NCBI GenBank assembly: GCA_039566865.1
Contig: CM076943.1
Location: 29,086,663-29,150,662, forward strand
Direction: 5' to 3'
Source of the DNA: Aurelia coerulea
Taxonomy: Eukaryota > Cnidaria > Scyphozoa > Semaeostomeae > Ulmaridae
DNA: 64,000 nt
In this document: in pieces, positions 46,909 to 56,033 of the stretch
Layout: the number at the start of each line of letters is the position of its first letter
How positions within the stretch are numbered: position 1 is the first letter of the stretch
Made by a program: the position numbers and the translations under genes
Notes under the pieces: model-generated
Told to the model about the DNA's origin: nothing
Databases searched by the model: none
Seen by the model: the letters and a program-made list of their open reading frames with translations, nothing else

Positions 46909-49707
46909 GGTGGTTCCCTCCATTTACAACTTCAAAAATTTGATTTTTTTATTTATTCGGGAGAGGATCCAAATAACCTTGCTAATTAAGAATTCAGATG
47001 CATTTTTCATTTTATGGACAACTATTTTGCTACAAATTAACATAAATAGGGCTTGGTCATGTTTATGGGTCCATAGCAACGCCTTAGCAACGGGAATTGA
47101 CTCGCAAAATAATAATATAAGACCCCCAAAAAGCTCAACTTGAAGCCTTGTGGCAGAACTAATATTATGGACACCCTATGCACAGTACAGCCTCTAAATG
47201 ATTTTGAATCTCGCACTGAAAGACTCGCACATTTCAAGTTGGATTCATTGTGATTCCTACTCAGTTTGTAGTGATTTTCGACATTCATCATCACTAAAGT
47301 ATCATAATGGCGAATAAGAAAAACAGAACAAGAATTAAGAGGGCCAAAGTGTTCAAAGGAAACCAATATGTAGACCCTGCAGGCCAGAACAAAGAGAAAA
47401 ACAGAGATGAAAATACAACGAGAAATGGGCCTAATCAACAGCCTTGCACAGCACAAGCTAATAATGACACACCCACAAGAGCAAGACAAGAATTTTCTGG
47501 CAATGAAGCTAACTTGAACATGCTAATGGACTTCAGAATTTTTAAAAGCATAATAGATGGCATTTCCAGATGCCAAGAGTGCAATGAATCTGTGTCAACA
47601 AGCACAAATATGACAAAGAAACATGGCTGTTCTTTGTGTATTGAAATAAGATGCAGAAATTGCTTATGGAAGAAAGAGTTTTTTACATCCCCAGTTGTAG
47701 AACAGTCCACCAGCCCAGGCAAGAATGGTTTTGAAATAAACTTGAGATTTGTGATGGCTTTCAGAGAAGTTGGACGAGGACATGAAGCTATGAAGATGTT
47801 TTGCCAATGCCTCAATTTACCTTGTCCCATGACATACAATAGCTATCAAGCAATTAATGAAAAATTGCTCTTAGCATATGAAAAAGTAGCAGAGGAGTCA
47901 ACTGTAAGTGAATGTGCTAAGATAAGAGAACAGGCAGGGGATGTCAATTCACTTGCAGATACTACAGTGGCAATTGATGGAACCTGGCAGAAAAGAGGAT
48001 TTTCTTCTTTAAATGGCGCAGTTGTTGCAACTTCCTTGAACAGCAAGGCTGTTGACTACCATATCATGACCAAATATTGCAAAGCGTGTTCATATTGGGA
48101 GTCAAAGAGAGGATCAGATGATTACGAAACATGGAAGGCTGGCCATTCATGCTCAATCAACCACAAGTCATCAGCAGGAGCAATGGAAGCTGCTGGGGCT
48201 GTTGAAATATTTCAAAGATCTATAAGCAAGAATAACTTGCGCTATGCCAATTATTTAGGGGATGGTGATACTGCATCCTTTTCAAAGGTACAAGAAGCAA
48301 AGCCATATGGCCCAGACTTTAAGATAACCAAGTTGGAGTGTGTTGGCCATGTGCAAAAACGTTTGGGTACAAGACTTCGCAAATTGCGAGTAGCATACAA
48401 AGGAAAGGTTCTTGGTGACGGCAAGTCACTCACTGGTAGGGGACGACTAACCGATGTTGCAATAAATACATTACAAAATTTTTTTGGAATGGCAATACGC
48501 CAAAATGCTGGAAACATTTACCCAATGAAGAAGGCTATTGCAGCCGTTTTATTTCATTGTACAGATATACCAGATGCTGAGCGACATAAGTTCTGCCCAC
48601 GAACAGCCACTTCCTGGTGCAAATGGCAAAGGGATGCAGTCAACAAAACAACCTCCTACAAACCCAAAGTGAATCTTCCTATATGCATCAAAGATATCTT
48701 AGAACCCATATTCAAGGATCTAAGTAAAGATGACCTGCTTTCCAAATGTTTGCATGGAAGAACCCAAAATGCCAATGAATCCTTCAACCAGATTCTCTGG
48801 AATAAATGCCCAAAAACAGTGTTTGTAGGGAGAACTGTCCTTGAACTAGGAATCAGTTCAGCAATTATTGCATTCAATGAGGGAGCAAAAGGGCTTGGTA
48901 AAGTGCTGGATAACTTAGGAATAAAGGAAGGGAAGTTTACCAGTTTAAATCATGAAGGCAGAGATAGGAAGCGAAAATTGAATGCTGACCGCAAGAAGAC
49001 AGACAATGTCAAGAAGAGGAGAAAGACACTGAGAGCAAAGAAGAAAGGACTTTTAGATGAGGAAAAGGTGACAGAGGGAGGAGAGTCCTATGAAAAGGGA
49101 GCACATTGAGATCCTTTGAAGATTTTATCCATTAAGACCTGTTTTACAAGGTTAGATGTTGCAAAAAAATTACTCAAAACTTTAAACTGCGATATCTCAA
49201 AACAATGTTTTTCAACAGGTACGTTGAGTAAAAAAGACATATCTCATGTTCTACTCCACATATTTTCATGGGACTTGTCTCATTTTGGCAGCCATAGGCT
49301 TTGTGAGTGCCTGGAACCAAAAAAATCTAGTCAACTACTCTCCTTCTAGTGCTAATAAGCAAAGTGCACTGAACCGTTGTTGCGATTTCTGTATTTTAAA
49401 TTTCTGAACGCTGTTAAATGGCTTCAGAAATAATCACCTCCAATTTTTTGGTTCCAGGCCCTCACACTATATCTTAAGCAACTTTCTACCAAATAAAATT
49501 GTTTTAGCTTCATCTGGTTTCACACAACAACTGTTCTGCTTTGGTCAGTTTTTACGCAGTTTTTGCATAATTTATGCAAATTAATTATGCAAATTAACAT
49601 TATATATGCATGAATAAATTCTTCATCACTAGAGCTTTCAGAAGATATATTGGTATTAAGGATTGAAGCTACCAATAAAAAATTGGTTTTAAATGGAGGG
49701 ATCCCCC
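46909..49707 (+). mobile_element. Complete autonomous DNA transposon, ~2.8 kb, TTAA target site
   Basis: The left end GGTGGTTCCCTCCATTTA and the inverted right end GGGGGATCCCTCCATTTA match at about 19 of 22 bases. TTAA flanks both ends (46905-46908 and 49708-49711). The interior holds the single 600-codon transposase, about 400 bp of 5' leader (containing a tagcaacg direct repeat near 47077-47099) and about 600 bp of 3' sequence with two near-identical atgcaaattaa blocks near 49573-49595 and AATAAA at 49492. Kolobok-like is my best placement; piggyBac-type ends (CCY) do not fit. Confidence 0.82.
47307..49109 (+). CDS. Mutator-like-domain DDE transposase (600 aa), intact, in a TTAA-flanked element
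   Basis: Probable cut-and-paste transposase. The N-terminus is basic. A cysteine cluster follows at residues 89-119 (CQEC, CSLC, CRNC), a likely zinc-binding fold. The core has VAIDGTW (D224), a C/H cluster at 258-286, YLGDGDTASF (D319/D321), then C345-x2-H348, the C(2)H signature seen after the second catalytic Asp in MULE/hAT/Kolobok-type enzymes, and NANESF (E491) as the likely third acidic residue. The C-terminus (556-582) is very Lys/Arg-rich, a likely nuclear localisation signal. The start context is favourable (A at -3, G at +4). The frame is open for 600 codons with no stop, suggesting recent activity or selection. I recognise the domain as the family Pfam calls Mutator-like transposase. 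The TTAA target site fits Kolobok or piggyBac better than classical Mutator (8-11 bp duplications), so the superfamily is uncertain. Confidence 0.88.
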   Translation: MANKKNRTRIKRAKVFKGNQYVDPAGQNKEKNRDENTTRNGPNQQPCTAQANNDTPTRARQEFSGNEANLNMLMDFRIFKSIIDGISRCQECNESVSTSTNMTKKHGCSLCIEIRCRNCLWKKEFFTSPVVEQSTSPGKNGFEINLRFVMAFREVGRGHEAMKMFCQCLNLPCPMTYNSYQAINEKLLLAYEKVAEESTVSECAKIREQAGDVNSLADTTVAIDGTWQKRGFSSLNGAVVATSLNSKAVDYHIMTKYCKACSYWESKRGSDDYETWKAGHSCSINHKSSAGAMEAAGAVEIFQRSISKNNLRYANYLGDGDTASFSKVQEAKPYGPDFKITKLECVGHVQKRLGTRLRKLRVAYKGKVLGDGKSLTGRGRLTDVAINTLQNFFGMAIRQNAGNIYPMKKAIAAVLFHCTDIPDAERHKFCPRTATSWCKWQRDAVNKTTSYKPKVNLPICIKDILEPIFKDLSKDDLLSKCLHGRTQNANESFNQILWNKCPKTVFVGRTVLELGISSAIIAFNEGAKGLGKVLDNLGIKEGKFTSLNHEGRDRKRKLNADRKKTDNVKKRRKTLRAKKKGLLDEEKVTEGGESYEKGAH

Positions 49708-49838
49708 TTAAGCGGTCCTCAAATACTTATACCATCAGATTGATGAAGACAAAGAACTGAAGGGTTACATTTGCTTTAAGTTGAAAGTCTCTATCAGTTC
49801 GGTTATTGGACTGTGGGTCTATAGTTTCCGTTTAGACC

Positions 49839-50206
49839 AAGGGCACCAACCTTGTAGGAAGTGTGTTTATTCCCAGTACTCTACCCGTGACCCAGTACAC
49901 AGAGTGACCCAGTACACAGAGTAGTTGGTGTCCTGTGACCCAGTCCTGTTAATCTCTGTTAGCGTTGACCAATCAAAAATCACGCTGTCTGGTTCCCTGT
50001 GGCCTACTCGTATAACAGTTGATCTCGTATTACATCAACACCGGAATTTGAAACCACAAAGCTATTCATACGTCACCCTGACAGGACTGACTCGGTGTAC
50101 TGGGTCACGGTACAGTACTGGGATGCTCTGCGCACTGGGTCACAGGACACCAATTACTCTGCAGTACTGGGAATAGATGCAGTTCCTACAAGGTAGGCGC
50201 GCCCTT
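49839..50206. mobile_element. MITE with 9-bp target duplication GTTTAGACC (MULE-like)
   Basis: GTTTAGACC at 49830-49838 and 50207-50215. Ends AAGGGCACCAACCTTGTAGG and inverted AAGGGCGCGCCTACCTTGTA. The inner arms share ATTCCCAGTACT and GGTGTCCTGTGACCCAGT. GTGACCCAGTACACAGA is also directly repeated at 49889-49921. 368 bp. Confidence 0.85.
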
Positions 50207-50741
50207 GTTTAGACCAAATCTGATTTTTAGACAGTCTGAAATTGTAGCGCGCCTGCAGAGGACTCTGGGAAGCAATGGCTCTCTAATGATTACGTGATAA
50301 TAACTTGCACTTCGCAATGACGCTCACACATTTATGTTTTTAATTCGCTTTGATAACCTGTGTGTTGTTAAGTGATCAATTAAAATAGTAATTAAATTTA
50401 TTAAAAGTATTATGAATTGGGCGCGGCCGTTAACGATTCGTGATATTTTGCTGAACTAAATTTTCACATCCGTATGGCCATAGTCATGGTTTGACGTTTT
50501 TTTAATTCACTGCAAGGTGATTTTCTCTATACTTCAAAATTTAGGAGTCCAAGACCGCTTTTAGATTTATCTGATTTAATGACCATATAAAGTCCATCGG
50601 AAGGGACGTTCAACAAGGGATCATGCCTGGATACGGCATGCACAATGGGCTTAAATTACCTTAAATGGCTAGGAATTTTCTAGCTCACTTAAGATGAATT
50701 GACGAAAAAGGAAATTAGTCGTTCGAAACTTAGACCCCGTT

Positions 50742-51114
50742 TACACTATGCCGTTACGAAATGAATACGGCATGAAACTGTGCAGTATTGGCCTCCCGTT
50801 CACACTATGCCGGCATAGTTGTTACTTGAATACGGCACGAAATGAATACAGCATGCTAACTGGCTTCGTCGCTCAACCGGCATAGTGTAAACGGCGAATG
50901 CAGCATTATTTCATGTCGGATTCACATCGAGGCGATAATCTGGCAACTGAGAGCATGCGCCTTGACAAATCCTTGCTCTGTGCATGGTCAAAACCTATCG
51001 TTTTCATTTTGTGCCGGTATAGTGTAAACGGCGATTCCGTTTCAACAGAAAACCCAATACGGCACAGTTTTATGCCGTATTAGTTTGTACCGGCATAGTG
51101 TAAACGGGTTCTTA
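50742..51114. mobile_element. MITE with CCCGTTTACACTATGCCG ends
   Basis: Left GACCCCGTTTACACTATGCC, inverted right GAACCCGTTTACACTATGCC. The CGGCATAGTGTAAACGG box or its inverse occurs at least five times within 370 bp, suggesting internal duplication of the terminus. ACCCCATTTACACTATATCC at 55242 looks like a relic of a related element. Confidence 0.75.
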
Positions 51115-51155
51115 GAGATTCGGGAGTTGATTCGGCCCGGTTTGTTTCGAGGCAT

Positions 51156-52025
51156 AGACCGGGGACAATTGTAACACTGGGCAGTTATAACACCGGCTCT
51201 CACACCTTGCAGAAAAGTGCAAAAATCTGATTCTAACCCTCTATCTACGATTTGAGATACAGGAATGTTCAGCCCAGTTTGCGAAATTTTCGGGGGAAAA
51301 ACATGTTTTAGAGCACAAAAGTAAAAACGTGTTTCCACTGTAAATTTGTGTCTGAAAGATTTTGCTCTTGAGCAAAAATTGTCATGTTCACATCACAGAC
51401 ATGGCATCTATTTAGAATCAAACTATGTTAAAATTATTTTGAGCTCCACAGCTTATGAGATGTGAAAATGGGACGCTGTTCCAATTGCCCCGGTGTAAGC
51501 TGGCCGATGGCTTGGTTGTGATTCAGTTTCCAATCTAGTCGAACAATGTGCATCCATGTAGTATTAACGAGCTAAATGCTAAAAATGTGTAACAAAAATA
51601 CTATTTTTTCTCAATCGATTCCATTATTTTCAACTGATGCATCAAAATTTACAAAGAAATAGAGAGCATGTCTTATCTTTAATTTGTTCTTTTTGAAGCA
51701 ATGAATAATCTGTTACCTGGTGTTACACTTTGTGTAGGGAAAAAACAGAGTAGTGCAATAGTAAACTGTAATTATTTTAAAGATAGGTAACGATTGCTCC
51801 AACCATGTGTTACAATTGCCCATGTTACAGGGGCAATTGTAACAGTTGACCGCTGATTTTAAAACTATCACAGCGTCGCGAACATTAGTTCCACGTGATG
51901 GAAAATAAGGTCTATTTCATTCCAAGAGATGGAACTACGATATCATCTACCTCCAAGAGCGCAACTAATCATTATTTAGACGATATGGCTGGTTTTTCAA
52001 GACATTTTACAATTGACCCCGGTCT
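51156..52025. mobile_element. Non-autonomous element with AGACCGGGGACAATTG ends
   Basis: Left AGACCGGGGACAATTGTAAC and inverted right AGACCGGGGTCAATTGTAAA. Internal GGGGCAATTGTAACA boxes near 51485, 51813 and 51831 repeat the theme. 870 bp; no clear target duplication. Confidence 0.65.
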
Positions 52026-52134
52026 CCTCTTCTTCAAAAGCAAACAAAATAGCAACTCCAAGCATATTTATTTTGATGTTGGGTGATATCTAGAACTGAG
52101 CTGCAAATTTATCTCAAACAGTGGTGCGGGATAG

Positions 52135-52333
52135 CAGGGGTGGCGCCAGGAATCTTCCGACAGAGGGGCTGGAGCTTCCGACAGGGGGGCTAAAATGGCT
52201 AGAAAATGCAGTTTTTATACGTCATTTTGCCAACTTTCCTCCGACAAGAACCCAAAATGTCCTCCGACGGGGGGGCTAGATGCTTTCGAAGAGGGGGCTG
52301 CAGCCCCCTAGCCCTCCCCTGGCGCCACCCCTG
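52135..52333. mobile_element. hAT-like MITE with perfect 8-bp duplication CGGGATAG
   Basis: CGGGATAG at 52127-52134 and 52334-52341. Ends CAGGGGTGGCGCCAGG and inverted CAGGGGTGGCGCCAGG are identical. 199 bp; the interior has three CTTCCGACAGNGGGGCT-like repeats. Confidence 0.92.
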
Positions 52334-52341
52334 CGGGATAG

Positions 52342-53990
52342 TGGATTGATGGGACTTCTACTATGCGGGTAGGTGGCTGCTGCCCTCTGGTTTGGTGTGC
52401 TGTCCCTGTTGGGATAGTGCACCGGGCTGGGAGCGATGGTTGTCTGATTGTGCGGTGGAGGACCTTCTGCTTATTGCCTTGCACCTGTGTTTTCTCCAAA
52501 GTGCAATAATGGTTTTACTAGCAGCTGCTGTTATCTGAAATCTGATGTGAGACAGATATCAATTTGTGAATATTGTATGTTTGAACTGCAAGTGTCTTTC
52601 ATGGCGTGAACTACTATGACTCAGTGTCTATTCCCTTCATGAGTTGCACATCAGATGTACGTTGTGAGTTTTTCTTGAGATGATCATAAAAATTTGGAGA
52701 TCATTGTTTGTTGTTCGGATACGAACTTCAAAAATTGAAGGCACACTGTCGTGGCACTGATTGGATGAATAAGACAATATTAAAGGATAGAATTAGGCAG
52801 GCTTAAATGATTTCGCTGTTCACTGAAATTCACGAAGTACGATTAGACTCCCTATATTCTCGAGACAAAGTATGATCTAAGATCATCAACGCTTTATAAT
52901 GATCCAGAGGCCAGGTCTTTTGTTAAGGATTTCAACATCACACACAACCAGCCAATTACAGCCCGACAGTGTGTCTTTGAATCCTACCGTTTGCATCCAA
53001 ATGCAACACGTTCATAGGAGTCTTGATTTTGTCTGAAATTAGGAATGCAAAAGGAGGAGTCCTTATAAAGGGTGGGCCAACAAAGAAACCCCCAAGATAG
53101 AAAATTTCTGAAAAGTTTATTAATGCAACATTCTGCTATCATTTATACTGCTTTTAAATCACGCACAAATTTGATTTTACGAGAATGCAAGGCCGTATAA
53201 ACCTCTCAAACTTGTGGAAGGGGGGCACCTTTTTATTAAGAAGGGGCACTTCCTGAAAATGAGAAAGGCACTTCTTTTGTCTATACAAAATATTGGAGGG
53301 GGCACATATCCCCCGGTTCTTACGGCTACTTGAAAATGCGTGAGTAAATACGATTAAGAATGCTTGATAAATCAGTAAAAATGAAAAACTTACGACCTTC
53401 AGAGATAGGACTCTGAATCGAAGACACAATCTTTGGCGGCAGCTTCATTTTACGACTTCACAACTTTTACATGAGACTCTATAACGGCAGTTCTTGCTTT
53501 GATGCACATAGACGAGACTTCCTCGCTGAAATCTATGCATTATGAAAACCAATTGGATATGTACTTATTGCAAATTAATCTTTTTGCAACTTTTACTGTA
53601 AAGTGATAAAATTTTCCTGACTCAGTCTCAGTGGATAGGCATATTCTTGATCTTACGTTACATTTCATCTATAAAACTGGTCGATTCAATTGCAGTCATA
53701 CGCCCCATGCCTCCCTTCCATAAGCCACCCAATGGCAACTTTGTTTTTGCAACCATTCATTTCAACTTTAATTTTTTTCTTTGTCGTAGATCTTGTAGTA
53801 GCATTTTATTGCAATTCTTTAGTAGCAAAATTAGTAAATTGTATTGTACTTATTAGACTAGTTGTATGTCTTTATGTAATGGCCATGGTGCTGTCATTGT
53901 CCTTTGCTCTTCATGGCATATGTGCAAAAGAATTTGAATGTATGGTAGAATGTAGCCAATATTGTAATATTGTAAGCCCCTTTTGCTTCG
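52342..53990. other. No feature recognised
   Basis: AT-rich; no repeats with clear ends, no domain-bearing frames. Confidence 0.35.
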
Positions 53991-53994
53991 ACTT

Positions 53995-54422
53995 CAGTAA
54001 CGAAAGATACAAGCTGCAAACAGCTTCACGACTAAACTGGCCAACTGTAGCGGATATGATAAAAACTGAGACAGCTTGCATGGTTTACATATCGATAAAT
54101 GACCTTGCTCCAGAGAAATTTTTGCAAAATATTCGACATGCAGCATGAAACTGATGAAAACATGCAATGGTCAGTGAGCATTCTTATATCGTGGTGCTGA
54201 AGTTTGGAACCATTTGGATTCGAAAATCAAGCAGGCATCCTCTTTCCAAGCATTTAAAGATGCTTTAAACTAATTTATTTTGTTATATCATTACTATTTA
54301 TTTATCATTGTAATTAGAATAGGATTTTAATTTACATAACTGGACTTAATTTGTAAGATTTTATGCCTGGCCCCCTGAAAAGCAGTCTTTCTTGACTGAC
54401 GGCGTAATCGTGGTTAAAGAAT
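53995..54422 (+). pseudogene. LINE ORF2 C-terminus plus 3' UTR
   Basis: Reads LNWPTVADMI, ETACMVYISINDLAPEKF, then after frameshifts SYRGAEVWNHLDSKIKQASS and FQAFKDALN with TAA near 54272. The MVYxSINDLAPE and YRGAEVWN motifs match the fragment at 31747-32447 on the other strand. The 3' UTR holds GCCTGGCCCCCTGAAAAGCA, then the microsatellite tail. Confidence 0.78.
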
Positions 54423-54426
54423 TTAA

Positions 54427-54485
54427 AATGAATGAATGAATGAATCAATCAATCAATCAATCAATCAATGAATGAATAAATAAAT
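54427..54485 (+). repeat. Tetranucleotide microsatellite (AATG)n(AATC)n(AATG)n(AAT/AAA), LINE 3' tail
   Basis: ATGAATGAATGAATCAATCA continues through AATCAATGAATGAATAAATA directly after the LINE 3' UTR, the usual place for tail repeats in CR1/L2-like elements. Confidence 0.85.
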
Positions 54486-54589
54486 ATCAAGCTATGCAAG
54501 AGGAAGAAATCATAATTCAAGAAAGATAGGAATTAAATTTTGATCAAAATCCTCGAAATCTTTAAGATATTTTGAATGTTCCTTATACA

Positions 54590-54842
54590 AGTGTGCCTCA
54601 AAATCTGGAAAGTAAATTTCTGAAAAGATATTAGACAAATTTCAACCAGTTTACTTTCCATATTATACTTTATGAAGGTAGGTAAAATTTGGAAAAATCT
54701 TCATCGGCTTCTGTTGTTTTCTTCATTTTAACTTATTCTCAGGTTGATTGGTCCGTGAAAATGGGGCTTTCGAAATTTTCGCCCAGGGCCCACGGGAAAT
54801 TATTGGCAAAGCATTCGATTCTCATCTTCCTTCAAGAATGAA
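54590..54842 (+). repeat. Dispersed repeat, copy 2 (partner at 46320)
   Basis: TTTATGAAGGTAGGTAAAAT, AAAATCTTCATCGGCTTCTG, GATTGGTCCGTGAAAATGGG, GCATTCGATTCTCATCTTCC, in the same order as at 46320-46625. Confidence 0.7.
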
Positions 54843-55500
54843 CTGCAAACAACGTGCGGTCTTTATCCTATGAAAAATGCTCATGCTGTTGAAAGATGAT
54901 GCATTCTTTTTTGAGGTATCTATTTACCGTATCTGAGACCTCAAAGATTTTCAATGATATTGGAAAAATATAAAATTCAATAGACAAAATCAGCCATCAT
55001 GTTGTTTATAACTGACTAGGGAGTAAAAGCACGAGCGAAGCGAGCGCTTTAACATCTCTAGCTCCTGAGAGAGATCTTGGTAAAAATATCTGACCACTTC
55101 TGATAGATGTTTGTCTATATCCATTTCAGGTTTAGTAATCATTCACTTGAGAAATCACATCTGTATTTGTTGATACAGTTACCTGCGATATGCTTGTAAT
55201 CGTACGAAGTTCTTAACTTTTATTATGTATGCAAAGTAAGACCCCATTTACACTATATCCATACGACTTACATTGCTTTTGCTAATTCGGAGCACTTCTG
55301 TTACTTCTATCCGTGGGATGATTTTGTTCCGGAGCAGCTTAAAAGTTCTTCGACCGTAACAACTTTTCAGCTGAAAAAACCAGAGATGGTACAGTGTATA
55401 CGTGGTCTAAGTTACCGCGAGATCTTAAGGGGTATAAAAAAATCATTTGAATTCTGCTTTGCGTATACAAACATCAAACAAAGACCTATACGTCAAGGGC

Positions 55501-56026
55501 AAGCATAGGTTCCAAATCTTTAACTTGGCATAAAAAGGAGGGTGTAAAATTCAATGACCTATTTCTTCTGATTGAATGGCTTGAAAGGAACTTTAGATAC
55601 TTATCTATAATTCTACCGTTAGACTTTCCAGAAAGTTTTAATATTTTTCAAAATTACAGCGTATTCTAAATTTCAGCTCATTTGAGGGTGTGACGTCATC
55701 AAATTTCTAAATCATAAACTAGATGATCGACAGACTTTTGCTTGATACCATATTGTAGGCATTCATAAGCTATTGTTTTCTTCGAAATTACTTCATGTTG
55801 CGTCATACGGTTTAGAAATTACGATGGTTTTAAGTTTTTTTTTAATTTTTCTAGAATTCCTGAAAAAGAAGAGAAACACTTCAACTCTGAAAATATTAAA
55901 GATTTCAGAAAAGTCCAACGGTAGAATTATAGAGAAATAGCAAAAGTTTCTTCAAAGTCATTTAATGCAAAGAAATAAGTCACTCAATTTTCCACCAGCC
56001 TTTTTAAAGATTTGGAATCTATGCTT
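55501..56026. mobile_element. Palindromic MITE abutting the satellite, CAAGGGC duplication
   Basis: CAAGGGC at 55494-55500 and 56027-56033. Ends AAGCATAGGTTCCAAATCTT and inverted AAGCATAGATTCCAAATCTT. Arms pair for about 130 bp, including TCTATAATTCTACCGTTRGAC. 526 bp. The insertion lies exactly at the left edge of the recognisable satellite. Confidence 0.85.
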
Positions 56027-56033
56027 CAAGGGC

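Noticed and set aside
47037..47839. Minus-strand frames of 134-150 codons overlapping the transposase
   Set aside because: They are antisense shadows of the 600-codon transposase frame and its leader and have no domain features.
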